Below are positions 10,771 through 18,627 of a stretch of DNA of 64,000 nucleotides, in pieces (position 1 is the first letter of the stretch; every line of letters begins with the position of its first letter). The notes under the pieces are model-generated. The model was given only the letters and a program-made list of their open reading frames with translations, did not search any database and was not told where the DNA came from. A program made the translations under genes and the position numbers. Origin of the DNA: Stenotrophomonas sp. ESTM1D_MKCIP4_1 (GTDB lineage Bacteria; Pseudomonadota; Gammaproteobacteria; Xanthomonadales; Xanthomonadaceae); NCBI RefSeq assembly GCF_003086895.1, contig NZ_CP026004.1, forward strand, positions 2,578,731 through 2,642,730. The letters run 5' to 3'.

Positions 10771-10843
10771 TAGAGTCGACCGTTGGTCGACTGTCGCGCG
10801 CAGCGCGGGCTTTCCGAAGCAGTCGACCAACGGTCGACGCTAC
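10771..10843. repeat. GTAG-type REP inverted pair
   Basis: GTAGAGTCGACCGTTGGTCGACT and its mirror AGTCGACCAACGGTCGACGCTAC flank about 30 bases that include the small palindrome GCGCGCAGCGCGGGC. It abuts the stop codon of the EcsC-family gene and could form one long cruciform or mRNA hairpin. Confidence 0.85.
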
Positions 10844-10847
10844 GCGG

Positions 10848-11720
10848 CTACAGGGTCGGCTCGATCCGGGCAGCACCCTGCGCCACCCGGTCATAGCAGG
10901 TGCGCACCACGTCCTCGCCGTACTTCAATTCCAGGCGGCGCACGATGAAATGCCCCCGCGCCATGTCCTGGTAGTAATCGGTGAACATCGTATTGAGGGT
11001 CGCGCCAGCCGCAGCGCCCACGATCGGCACCGCCTGGGCGGCGAACTTCTCGGTCACCACCACGCCGAAGCGGGCGGCCACCTTCTCCACCAGCTTGGCC
11101 AGCAGCTTGCCGGCCTCCTTCGGTGCCACGCCCAGGGTCAGATCGCGCCCCGTCACCACGCGCCCGGCCAGCTCCGCCGAGAGATGGCGCATCACATCGG
11201 TGGTAAACCCGCGCGCCAGGTAGTAACCCGTCTCGCTGGCATCGTCGCGCGGCGAATTGCCGCCCAGCGCGAACACCTCCAGGCAGGCCTGGCGGGTGCT
11301 GAACTGCGACAGGTCAAAGCCTTCGCTGCGGGCCACGTCGGCCACCGCACGCATCATGATGGTGGTCGACACCGGCAGCTCAATGAACAGTGCGGCGAAG
11401 CCGAACGCACCGCCAACAGCACCGGACGTCGCCGCCGCGACTTTGTGCCAGCGGGTGGATGCCGATTTGCCCGGCGTGTTGCCCATGCTCCACAGCGCGG
11501 CCTGCGCGGATTTCGACAGTGCCGCTTCCACAGCGCCGTGAATGCGGCCGGAAATGGATCGGGGCAGCGCCTTCACCGCGAACTCCAGCGGCGTGCCCAC
11601 CAGGTTGGCCATGCGCGCGGTGATCGTCGGCGCCTCCAGCAGGGCGACGGCCCGCTGCAGGTCGGCCCAGTCCCGGGCATCGTGGGCGATATCGCGCGGC
11701 AGCAGGATCGGCTCGTTCAT
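10848..11720 (-). CDS. EcsC family protein
   Basis: A 290-residue protein of the EcsC family, named after a B. subtilis ABC-transporter operon member; biochemical function is unknown. The family signature is seen in GAVGGAFGFAALFIELPVST and TTIMMRAVADVARSEGFDL, a hydrophobic Ala/Gly-rich region that may associate with the membrane. The ATG at 11720 (MNEPILLPRD) is preferred over the frame's extension to 11861, which runs through a REP element. A truncated second copy of its 3' end lies just downstream (10692-10742), a sign of past local duplication. Confidence 0.82.
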   Translation of the reverse strand: MNEPILLPRDIAHDARDWADLQRAVALLEAPTITARMANLVGTPLEFAVKALPRSISGRIHGAVEAALSKSAQAALWSMGNTPGKSASTRWHKVAAATSGAVGGAFGFAALFIELPVSTTIMMRAVADVARSEGFDLSQFSTRQACLEVFALGGNSPRDDASETGYYLARGFTTDVMRHLSAELAGRVVTGRDLTLGVAPKEAGKLLAKLVEKVAARFGVVVTEKFAAQAVPIVGAAAGATLNTMFTDYYQDMARGHFIVRRLELKYGEDVVRTCYDRVAQGAARIEPTL

Positions 11721-11756
11721 GGGGCCGATAGTAGCGCCCTGCGGTTGAACGAAAGG

Positions 11757-11829
11757 TGGAGCCGGCCGCTGGGCAACCCGATACACATTGCGAACGCCGC
11801 CGAATTGCCGGCCAGCGGCCGGCACAACC
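11757..11829. repeat. GTAG-type REP pair, degenerate heads
   Basis: GGTGGAGCCGGCCGCTGGGCAACC and, 45 bases on, TTGCCGGCCAGCGGCCGGCACAACC. The stem matches the other REPs here, but the GTAG head is altered to GTGG and GTTG. It lies between the EcsC gene and orn. Confidence 0.75.
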
Positions 11830-11876
11830 CGTTCGTGTGTCACCCGGTAGCACCGGGCCATGCCCGGCGTCGTTGT

Positions 11877-12449
11877 TCAGGCGGTCGGCAGGCCCGACAG
11901 CGCGCCCATGAACTGGCGGTAATGGCGCAGCTCGGCGATCGAGTCGTGCACGTCGCTCAGGGCGGTGTGGTTGCTGTTCTTGGTCAGCCCGGCGGCCACA
12001 GCCGGTGCCCAGCGCTTGGCCAGTTCCTTCACCGTGGACACGTCCAGATTACGGTAATGGAAGTACTTTTCCAGCCGCGGCATCTGACGGTGCAGGAAGC
12101 GGCGGTCCTGGCAGATCGAATTGCCGCTCATCGGCGAAGCGCCCGAGGGAATCCACTGCGCGAGGAAGTTCACGGTCTGCGCCTCGGCCTGGCCCAGCGT
12201 GGTGGTGCTGTCCAGCACGCGCTGCCACAGGCCAGAACGACGATGCTGGTTGCGGTTCCACTCGTCCATCGCTTCCAGCGTTTCCAGCGAGTGGTGGATG
12301 GCGAACTCCGGGCCTTCGGCCAGGACGTTCAGCTGCGCATCGGTGACCACCGTGGCGATCTCGATGATCGAATCGTTGTCGGTGTCCAACCCGGTCATTT
12401 CCAGGTCGATCCAGATCAGTCGTTCGTTGGCCGCGCCGTTCTCCACCAT
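11877..12449 (-). CDS. orn: Oligoribonuclease
   Basis: Orn is the 3'-5' exonuclease that degrades two- to five-nucleotide RNAs and pGpG, ending both mRNA decay and c-di-GMP turnover. The 190-residue protein has the DEDDh set: IDLEMTGLD (Exo I, residues 14-22), a central aspartate in the [20 protein letters not shown] region (Exo II), and [11 protein letters not shown] (Exo III, with the general-base His and the last Asp). Length is about that of E. coli Orn (181). The c-di-GMP link is relevant to the EAL-domain gene at 20.9 kb, but only functionally. Confidence 0.95.
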   Translation of the reverse strand: MVENGAANERLIWIDLEMTGLDTDNDSIIEIATVVTDAQLNVLAEGPEFAIHHSLETLEAMDEWNRNQHRRSGLWQRVLDSTTTLGQAEAQTVNFLAQWIPSGASPMSGNSICQDRRFLHRQMPRLEKYFHYRNLDVSTVKELAKRWAPAVAAGLTKNSNHTALSDVHDSIAELRHYRQFMGALSGLPTA

Positions 12450-12524
12450 CGTGTCGCCTCGTTGCTGGGCAGGCGCACGGCCGGCCGGTAAAGGAAAGAG
12501 GCGCCCATCATACCCTTTCGCTGC

Positions 12525-13052
12525 TCAGCCCTCGCCGGCATGGTCTTCCAGCAGCAGCGGCGGCTTGCCACGCTTGGCCCGGAAGTAATTGGTCAGGCGC
12601 AGGCTGGCCTCCTTGGCCAGCACGCCCCCGTGAATCTCCACGCGGTGGTTGTGGCGTCCATCGCCCAGCAGGTTGAACACACTGCCGCAGGCGCCGGTCT
12701 TGGGATCGCTGGCCCCATAGACCAGCCGCGCCACGCGCGCATGCACGATGGCCATTGCGCACATCGCGCACGGCTCCAGCGTTACATACAGCGTGCTGCC
12801 GATCAGCCGATGGTTGGCCAGTGCCCGCCCACCTTCGCGCATCGCGACGATCTCGGCATGCGCACTGGGATCGTGCGAGGCGATGTTGAGGTTCCAGCCC
12901 TCACCCAGCAGCTTGCCATCGGCGCCCACCAGCACCGCGCCCACCGGAATCTCATCGAATTCGTGCTGCGCGCGCTCGGCCAGGGCCAGCGCGTGTCGCA
13001 TCCAGCGTTCGTCTGTGTCGTGTACAGGCACAGCCAGCGGGGTATCGGTCAT
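12525..13052 (-). CDS. tadA: tRNA-specific adenosine deaminase
   Basis: TadA converts the wobble adenosine of tRNA-Arg(ACG) to inosine. The deaminase zinc site is complete: HAEIVAM (zinc His and proton-shuttling Glu) and PCAMCAMAIVHARV (two zinc Cys). The ATG at 13052 has a GGAGG ribosome-binding site and gives 175 residues; the upstream extension to 13100 is not needed. VYGASDPKTGACGSVFNLL is the conserved substrate-loop region of TadA, distinguishing it from cytidine or guanine deaminases. Confidence 0.93.
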   Translation of the reverse strand: MTDTPLAVPVHDTDERWMRHALALAERAQHEFDEIPVGAVLVGADGKLLGEGWNLNIASHDPSAHAEIVAMREGGRALANHRLIGSTLYVTLEPCAMCAMAIVHARVARLVYGASDPKTGACGSVFNLLGDGRHNHRVEIHGGVLAKEASLRLTNYFRAKRGKPPLLLEDHAGEG

Positions 13053-13204
13053 GGGTTTCCTCCCGCGTCGGGGCTGTTCAACGGCGGCCAGCAGCGCCAA
13101 GGGCAGTTTACTTCAGATGCGCTGCACGCCATTGCCGGTTGGCTGCAAGGTCGCTTCGCACAGCGGCATACTGCACGGCCTTCACAAGCACCTTGGACAG
13201 TCAC

Positions 13205-13642
13205 ATGCCCACACTCCGCCCCTGCCGCCCTGACGAAGGCGCCGCTTTGGTCGATCTGTGGCGCCGTTCGGTCGATGCCACCCACTCTTTCCTCAGCGCC
13301 GAAGACCGCCAGGCCATCGATGCCGAGGTGGCCGCCTTCCTGCCGCAGGCGCCGCTGCTGCTGGCCGTCGATGCCGAGGATCAGCCACAGGGCTTCATGC
13401 TGCTCGATGGAAGCCACATGGAAGCGCTGTTCATCGACCCGGCCGCGCGCGGTACCGGCGTGGGCAGCCTGCTGCTGCAGCAGGCGCTGGCCGAGCACCC
13501 GCACCTCAGCACCGATGTGAACGCACAGAACACCCAGGCCGTCGGTTTCTATCTGCACCGGGGCTTCGTGGAAACCGGCCGCTCGCCGCTCGATGGCCAG
13601 GGCCGGCCGTATCCGCTGATCCATCTGCGCTACGGTGGCTGA
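13205..13642 (+). CDS. yjaB: GNAT N-acetyltransferase, YjaB-like
   Basis: A 145-residue acetyl-CoA-dependent N-acetyltransferase. Resemblance to E. coli YjaB is seen along the whole length: RSVDATHSFLSAEDR near the N-terminus, FMLLDGSHMEALFIDPAARG and the acetyl-CoA loop RGTGVGSLLL, then VNAQNTQAVGFYLHRGF and PYPLIHL at the end. The substrate is unknown. The ATG at 13205 matches the YjaB start; the frame extends to 13139 but without family similarity. It is divergent from tadA. Confidence 0.85.
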   Translation: MPTLRPCRPDEGAALVDLWRRSVDATHSFLSAEDRQAIDAEVAAFLPQAPLLLAVDAEDQPQGFMLLDGSHMEALFIDPAARGTGVGSLLLQQALAEHPHLSTDVNAQNTQAVGFYLHRGFVETGRSPLDGQGRPYPLIHLRYGG

Positions 13643-13704
13643 GCACGTCCACACGCCATTCGCGGGGTGTTAGCGTTGCACTCCCTCGACATGGATGACG
13701 AACG

Positions 13705-13929
13705 ATGCGCCCAGGCGAAGTGATGTGGGGCCTGCTGATGGTGGTGATGGGCGCGGTGTGGCTGTTCGTGCCCTTCGCGCTCTTTTCGTGCCGCTCGCTG
13801 CTGGCCCGGCTGCTGGCCGAACAGCAGCGCACCAATGCACTGTTGACCCACATCGGTGGCCGGCGCATTCCGCCGCCGGAACCCGAGCCGGTGCCGTGGG
13901 TGCCAATGGCAGACGACGAAACGCCCTGA
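13705..13929 (+). CDS. Small single-pass membrane protein, function unknown
   Basis: A 74-residue reading frame with one strong membrane segment (about residues 7-28, WGLLMVVMGAVWLFVPFALF), a cytosolic-type basic/Gln stretch, and a Pro/acidic tail. The codon use is GC-rich at third positions like the neighbours. No family is recognised. It lies 62 bases after the YjaB-like gene on the same strand, and the next gene is convergent. It is probably real, but only the hydrophobic segment supports it. Confidence 0.55.
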   Translation: MRPGEVMWGLLMVVMGAVWLFVPFALFSCRSLLARLLAEQQRTNALLTHIGGRRIPPPEPEPVPWVPMADDETP

Positions 13930-13969
13930 GCCCAGGCGGGCACACGGCATCGCCTGCTGCGCCCAACGC

Positions 13970-14476
13970 TCAGGACGTGGCCTCGAACGCGGGGGAATAG
14001 CGCACCTCCCCCTGTGGCAACGGCGGCTGCAGGCAAAGCGCCTGGAAGTACTCGGCAGGAACGCCAGGCAGCACCAGCCCCGGTTCGGCGCGGAAGCCGA
14101 AGCGGCCGTAGTACGCCGGTTCGCCCAACAGCACGCAGCCCCGCGCACCCTGCTGGCGAAGCGCTTCGATCGCTGCGCCCATCAGTGCCGCACCGATGCC
14201 CCGCCCCTGCCATGCCGGCGCTACCGAGATGGGGCCGAGGCCGAACCAGCCATCGCTGCCATCGGATATCGCCACGGGCGACACGGCCACATGGCCCAGC
14301 AGCAGCCCGTCGTCCACCGCCAGCAGCGAAACCGCCAGTTCGCCACGTGCACGCAGTGCGTCCACGATGTACTGCTCGGTATGGCTGCTGTGCTCGGCAT
14401 TGGCGAAAGCGGCGGCCGTCAGCGCATGGATGCCGGTGGTGTCGGCCGGTGTTTCAGGACGGATGAGGTAATTCAC
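13970..14476 (-). CDS. GNAT N-acetyltransferase, YhbS-like
   Basis: A 168-residue N-acetyltransferase. The acetyl-CoA-binding signature is VAPAWQGRGIGAALM (residues 87-101), followed by the YhbS-type strand GCVLLGEPAYYGRFGF and a late LPGVPAEYFQAL. It starts with the typical MNYLIRPETPADTTGI. The E. coli relative YhbS has been linked to small-RNA metabolism, but the substrate here is unknown. It is convergent with the small membrane gene at 13.7 kb and divergent from the HD-hydrolase gene. Confidence 0.8.
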   Translation of the reverse strand: MNYLIRPETPADTTGIHALTAAAFANAEHSSHTEQYIVDALRARGELAVSLLAVDDGLLLGHVAVSPVAISDGSDGWFGLGPISVAPAWQGRGIGAALMGAAIEALRQQGARGCVLLGEPAYYGRFGFRAEPGLVLPGVPAEYFQALCLQPPLPQGEVRYSPAFEATS

Positions 14477-14606
14477 GTGGCAATCCGTTCAGTGCAGTGG
14501 ACCTCATTGTCCAGCAGCCGGCACACCGCGACCAGACCGGCCACGGATGAACCTCGACACCACCGCCGTTGGGCGATACTTCATGCTCTACCTGCAGGAG
14601 GCGATG

Positions 14607-15449
14607 ATGGATTGGGTCGAACAGGCACGTGCACTGGCAAACGAAGCCCACGCGGGGCAGCAGGATAAAGCGGGGCGCCCCTACATCGAACATGTAGCGC
14701 GCGTCGCGGCCGCCATCAAGGATGACGAAACCGCCCAGGCCGTCGCCTGGTTGCACGATGTGGTGGAAGACTGCGCCGGGCACGCGGGCCGCGTGGCGGA
14801 CTTCCCTGCCCCGATCCAGCATGCGGTCCAGCTGATGAGCCGCAACAGCGCGCCCGACGCCGACACCTACTACGCGCGCATCGCGGCCGACCCGGTGGCG
14901 CTGAAGGTAAAGCTGGCCGACATCGCCGACAACGCCGACGAAACCCGCCTGGTCGCGCTGGATGCGGCTACCGCAGCGCGCTTGCGTGGCAAGTACCGGC
15001 ATGCGCTGGCTGCCCTGGGTGCCCGCCGTACCCCGCTGCACCCGCCGCGCTACAGCCACAACGCCGGGCGCGATGAAGCCACGCCACGCCAGCGCCTTGC
15101 GCTGCTGATGGAAGCCGGGGAGGAACTGGACACCCTGGTGTGCGGCCTGGATCGCATCCATTCCGGTTTCAGCGAAGAACCTGAACAAGCTGCCGCATTG
15201 CTGCTCTTCGTACACAGCCAGAAGGTGCTGCAGTCACTGGCACAGATCCGCAGCATCGTTTCCCAGGAACTCGAAGCGCAGATGGAGACTGACGCCTACG
15301 ACACCTGGACAGACAAGGGGACGCCGGACTGGACGCCGCCCTACGGCGAGAGCGCCGAGCAGATCCTGCAGCGCTTCATGAACACCTGTGGCCCGCTGCC
15401 GCGCTGGCAGCCCCTGGCGCCACACGCTAAGTCGGGTGGGACGGCGTAA
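14607..15449 (+). CDS. HD-domain phosphohydrolase, SpoT/MESH-like N-terminal domain
   Basis: A 280-residue protein. The first 150 residues resemble the (p)ppGpp hydrolase domain: PYIEHVARVA and WLHDVVEDC (HD metal site), then VKLADIADNADE where SpoT has KLADRLHN. No synthetase, TGS or ACT domain is present, so this is a small-alarmone-hydrolase-like form; hydrolysis of (p)ppGpp is possible but unproven. The second half (about residues 160-280) is not recognised. The start is ATG 14607, with AGGAGG five bases upstream; ATG 14604 is also possible and the frame opens at 14547. Confidence 0.75.
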   Translation: MDWVEQARALANEAHAGQQDKAGRPYIEHVARVAAAIKDDETAQAVAWLHDVVEDCAGHAGRVADFPAPIQHAVQLMSRNSAPDADTYYARIAADPVALKVKLADIADNADETRLVALDAATAARLRGKYRHALAALGARRTPLHPPRYSHNAGRDEATPRQRLALLMEAGEELDTLVCGLDRIHSGFSEEPEQAAALLLFVHSQKVLQSLAQIRSIVSQELEAQMETDAYDTWTDKGTPDWTPPYGESAEQILQRFMNTCGPLPRWQPLAPHAKSGGTA

Positions 15450-15546
15450 CCCTCCACCCATCGAACACTGTTTTACCTGGGTGCGGGTGCCGCTGCTGCA
15501 GTGCAGCAGTACAATGGAGGGCTTCCCCGCCCCTGCCCGCCCCCGC

Positions 15547-16743
15547 ATGAGCCCCAACTCCTCCCTGGCCGCGCGGCTGACACCGCGTCAGCGCACCTGG
15601 ATCATCCTTGCCCTGTCGCTGGGCGGCTTTGCCATCGGCACCAGCGAATTCGCCAGTATGGGCCTCATGCTGGAAATCAGCCGTGGCCTGTCGATCAGTG
15701 AAACCCAGGTCGGCCACCTGATCAGCGCCTATGCCATCGGCGTGGTGGTCGGTGCCCCCATCCTGGCCTTCATCGGCGCCTCGTTCCCGCGCCGCAAGCT
15801 GCTGCTGGCCCTGATGGGCTTCTATGCAGTGGGCAACCTGGCCAGCGCCTTGGCCCCCAATTACGGCACGATGCTGATCGCGCGCTTCGTGGCCGGCCTC
15901 CCGCATGGGGCCTACTTCGGCGTGGCCATGCTGGTGGCCGCAGCCATCAGCCCGGCCGGCCAGCGTGGCCAGGCGATGTCGCGGGTGCTGCTGGGCCTGT
16001 CCATCGCGATCCTCATCGGCAACCCGCTGACCACCTGGCTGGGCCAACAGCTGAGCTGGCGCACCGCGTTTGCCCTGGTCAGCGTGCTGGCCATCGCCAC
16101 GGTGGTGATGATCGCCCGCTTCCTGCTGCCCGATCCGGACGAAGTGCGCACCTCGCCCATGCGTGAACTGCGCGCGTTCAACACCACCCAGGTGTGGCTG
16201 GCGCTGGCCATCGGCGCGGTCGGCTTTGCCGGCATGTTCTGCGTGTTCACCTATCTCGCGCCGACCCTGGTGCAGGTGACCGGCGTGGCCGAATCGTGGA
16301 TGCCGCTCGCCGTGGGCGTGTTCGGCATCGGCGCCATCATCGGCAACATCGCCGGTGGCTGGCTGGTGGACAAGTTCCACTTCAAGGCAGCTGCCGTGGT
16401 GCTGGTGTGGTCCATCGTGATGCTGCTGCTGTATCCGCTGGCCGCGCAGTCCGTGTGGACCATTGGGCCGATGATCATCACCGTGGGCATGATGGGCGCG
16501 CTGGCCGCCGTGCTGCAGACGCGCCTGATGGACGTGGCCGGCGAGGCGCAGACGCTGGCTGCCGCGTCCAATCACGCGGCCTTCAATACCGCCAACGCGC
16601 TGGGCCCGTGGCTGGGTGGCATGGCCATCAGCGCCGGCTTCAGCCCGGCCAGCACCGGCTATGTCGGCGCGGCCACGGCCATCGGCGGCCTGGTGCTGTG
16701 GGGCGTGTCCGTGCTGGTGGACCGCCGCCGCAGGACCGCCTGA
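15547..16743 (+). CDS. MFS transporter, AraJ-like DHA1 family
   Basis: A 398-residue inner-membrane proton-driven exporter with about twelve membrane segments. It follows E. coli AraJ closely in the first half: FAIGTSEFASMGLM in TM1, AYAIGVVVGAPILAFIG, FVAGLPHGAYFGVAML in TM4 and LSWRTAFALVSV. AraJ relatives export arabinose-type sugars or drugs; the substrate here cannot be deduced. The ATG at 15547 (MSPNSSLA) fits the family; an in-frame ATG at 15514 would add eleven residues. It is monocistronic. Confidence 0.87.
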   Translation: MSPNSSLAARLTPRQRTWIILALSLGGFAIGTSEFASMGLMLEISRGLSISETQVGHLISAYAIGVVVGAPILAFIGASFPRRKLLLALMGFYAVGNLASALAPNYGTMLIARFVAGLPHGAYFGVAMLVAAAISPAGQRGQAMSRVLLGLSIAILIGNPLTTWLGQQLSWRTAFALVSVLAIATVVMIARFLLPDPDEVRTSPMRELRAFNTTQVWLALAIGAVGFAGMFCVFTYLAPTLVQVTGVAESWMPLAVGVFGIGAIIGNIAGGWLVDKFHFKAAAVVLVWSIVMLLLYPLAAQSVWTIGPMIITVGMMGALAAVLQTRLMDVAGEAQTLAAASNHAAFNTANALGPWLGGMAISAGFSPASTGYVGAATAIGGLVLWGVSVLVDRRRRTA

Positions 16744-16884
16744 ACCTCCGCGGTCGCAGTCCTTGCCGCTGGCAGGGGCTGCGCCGCCCACGGCGGATTT
16801 GACCCCGCCGCCGCATCGGGCTGACGGTGTCGTCACAGGGGAAAGTGTGACGATGCATGCACCTTCTCTCTGCCCTCCCTGCCC

Positions 16885-17133
16885 ATGTCGGACACCGGTC
16901 ATTTCGCCATCCGCGCCTTCGAGGCCGTCTTCAACATGGCCGGCGGCATCGAACGCATCACCGCGTTGACGGTCACCTGCAAGCACTGCGACGCCACCAC
17001 GTCGTCCACCGAAGGGAACCTGCTGCATCTGCCCGGCGGCACCCTGTTCCGCTGCGATGACTGTGGCTGCCACCAGGCGGTGAGCAATGCGCGCGTGGCC
17101 GATTGGCCGCTGCCGCGCGTACTGGGCGTATGA
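16885..17133 (+). CDS. Small zinc-ribbon-like protein, function unknown
   Basis: An 82-residue frame with CKHC and, 24 residues later, CDDC plus a third cysteine (CGCH), the pattern of a zinc ribbon; the strands between (TSSTEGNLLHLPGGTLFRC) fit a ribbon fold. No larger family is recognised. It has no good Shine-Dalgarno sequence. Two same-strand genes follow closely (17144 and 17348), suggesting a small operon with the degenerate SRAP protein. Confidence 0.6.
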   Translation: MSDTGHFAIRAFEAVFNMAGGIERITALTVTCKHCDATTSSTEGNLLHLPGGTLFRCDDCGCHQAVSNARVADWPLPRVLGV

Positions 17134-17143
17134 GACTGGGCGT

Positions 17144-17332
17144 ATGAACATGCATCCGAGTCTCAACGACAGGCAGATTCGCATTCTGCAGACCATCGCC
17201 GAAGCCGACGAAGTGGACAGCAATGACGCCACCTGGGCGGTGACCGCCGGATTAGCCGTGCAGGCCGAAGACGGCGATATCGACCTGACCCCGCGCGGCC
17301 ACGAAGTGCTGCGGACGCAGGCATCGCGCTGA
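17144..17332 (+). CDS. Small hypothetical protein
   Basis: A 62-residue frame (MNMHPSLNDRQIRILQTIAE at the N-terminus, then an acidic middle and LTPRGHEVLRTQASR). The LNDRQIRIL and LTPRGHEVL segments read like the first and last helix/wing of a very short winged-helix domain, but this is only an impression. It lies 10 bases after the zinc-ribbon gene and 15 before the SRAP-like gene. The Shine-Dalgarno is poor and the start could be the ATG at 17150. Confidence 0.5.
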   Translation: MNMHPSLNDRQIRILQTIAEADEVDSNDATWAVTAGLAVQAEDGDIDLTPRGHEVLRTQASR

Positions 17333-17347
17333 GGCCACAGGACCGGC

Positions 17348-18091
17348 ATGCGGCGTTTCGTGCAGGCCTTCGTCGACGCAGACAGCTTTCCTGCAGCACT
17401 GCCCGGCCCGGTGGCAAATGCCCTTGCCACCGCCGACGCACGCTACAACATCGGCAAACAAGGCGCGGCGTGGCTGTGGGCTGCTGGCGCCACCAACGAT
17501 GCCGCCGGTACGGTCGTTGCGGAAATGCAGTGGGGCCTGGTGCCCCGCTGGTCCAAGGAACCCTCCACGCCCTACACCACCGTGACTGCCAGGCTGGAAC
17601 GCGCACCCCGCAGCCGGCTGTTTGCCGATGCCTGGAACAAACGGCGCTGCATCGTGCCCATGACCGGGTACTTCAAATGGGACCGCCAGCGGCGACCGCC
17701 GTGGCCCATGTTCGTGCAACGCCAGGATGGCGTAGCCCTGCTGGCAGCGGGACTATGGGAACACTGGCAGGATGAGGCGGGCGAGCAGCGCGACACGTTT
17801 TCAATCCTGACCGACGAAAACTCCGCCATACCGGAGCCACTGTCTCCTGACGGCCCCGTGTTCCTCGACCCGGCCGCTGCTGCGGACTGGCTGCGGGGCA
17901 CGTTGAACACGCCGGCCCAGCTGCGTCGGCGTGCACGCACCCCCGCACTGGAGGCGTACTACGTAGGCCTCGCCGTCCGCGATGCCAGGCACGATGACTA
18001 CACGTTGCTTGAGCCCGTGGACCCGGACGCGCTGCGTGCTGACGGCGCGCTGCCGGACTGGGACGGGGATGCGCTGGACGACGACGCGTGA
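17348..18091 (+). CDS. Degenerate SRAP (YedK/HMCES-like) protein lacking catalytic residues
   Basis: A 247-residue protein on the SRAP scaffold. The order of blocks is kept: N-terminal RRF, YNIGKQ (family YNIAPTQ), MQWGLVPRW (family MRWGLIPSW), KRRCIVPMTGYFKW (family RRCLVPADGFYEW) and a late ILTDENSAIPEPLSP. Working SRAP proteins begin MCGRF, and Cys2 links to abasic DNA; here the start is MRRF with no cysteine. The family NARSE block reads TARLE, the Glu of FYEW is Lys, and the HxRMP histidine is absent. AGGA five bases upstream supports the start. It may be a non-catalytic DNA-binding paralogue. Composition is normal for the genome. Confidence 0.78.
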   Translation: MRRFVQAFVDADSFPAALPGPVANALATADARYNIGKQGAAWLWAAGATNDAAGTVVAEMQWGLVPRWSKEPSTPYTTVTARLERAPRSRLFADAWNKRRCIVPMTGYFKWDRQRRPPWPMFVQRQDGVALLAAGLWEHWQDEAGEQRDTFSILTDENSAIPEPLSPDGPVFLDPAAAADWLRGTLNTPAQLRRRARTPALEAYYVGLAVRDARHDDYTLLEPVDPDALRADGALPDWDGDALDDDA

Positions 18092-18112
18092 GCCAGGGGT
18101 GTTTCCTTCGCG

Positions 18113-18160
18113 CAACGGGGTCAGAGCCTTTTTCCTGCGGAAAGGGATCTGACCCCGTTG
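18113..18160. repeat. GGGGTCAGA-type long palindrome
   Basis: A 48-base inverted repeat, arms CAACGGGGTCAGA and TCTGACCCCGTTG, with an inner stem of CCTTTTTCC and GGAAAGG around a TGC loop. A second copy of the same family is at 34825-34865. It is distinct from the GTAG elements. It lies after the SRAP gene and before a small membrane-protein gene and could serve as a terminator. Confidence 0.8.
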
Positions 18161-18213
18161 CTGAACCGCAAAAAACACACGGCGTGGATGTGGCGTGCGG
18201 CACAGTGCACTGC

Positions 18214-18483
18214 ATGCACGACCGCCCTGCCCCTGCCCGCCATGATGCCGTCGCCCTGCAGGCCGGGATGCTGGGCAGCCTGCTGGGCGTCGCTCTGTTC
18301 AAGGCGCTTGCCCTGTCCGGCCTTGTCAACGGCTCGCTGATGGGCATGGGAATCTGGCTGCTGGCCTGCATCCTGCTCGGTGCGTGGGCACTGGCCGCCG
18401 GCCTGGCCTGCCTGGCCCTCAGCCGCCGCGTGTTCGTGCTGATGCTCGCACTGTCGGCCGTGTTCGTGCTCTGCATCGCCTGA
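18214..18483 (+). CDS. Small membrane protein, function unknown
   Basis: An 89-residue frame with three hydrophobic stretches (about residues 18-38, 43-66 and 70-88), rich in Leu, Ala and Gly, ending at its last membrane segment. No family is recognised. The frame is open to 18088, but that part runs through the long palindrome, so the ATG at 18214 is taken. The Shine-Dalgarno is weak. Confidence 0.55.
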   Translation: MHDRPAPARHDAVALQAGMLGSLLGVALFKALALSGLVNGSLMGMGIWLLACILLGAWALAAGLACLALSRRVFVLMLALSAVFVLCIA

Positions 18484-18520
18484 ATTCCAGGCGCTTCCAG
18501 AAAAAAATCATTCGCGGCGC

Positions 18521-18547
18521 TAAAGCTTCGGCCTTCGCGGCCGCTAC
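18521..18547 (+). promoter_or_regulatory. Sigma-28 (FliA)-like promoter of the chemoreceptor gene
   Basis: TAAAGCTT, an 11-base spacer, then GCCGCTAC. The flagellar sigma-28 consensus is TAAAGTTT-N11-GCCGATAA, so the match is 7/8 and 6/8 with exact spacing. It lies 80 bases before the chemoreceptor ATG, as expected for a class 3 motility gene. Confidence 0.6.
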
Positions 18548-18627
18548 CGGTCTACTGCTTGCCGGGATTCTCTCCTGCGCAGACACGCCCGGCAGTCGGG
18601 CCTACAACGACTACCGGATTTCACAAA

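Noticed and set aside
15427..17430. 667-codon minus-strand frame opposite the MFS gene
   Set aside because: Antisense of a clear transporter and of small genes; no domain and Gly/His-rich.
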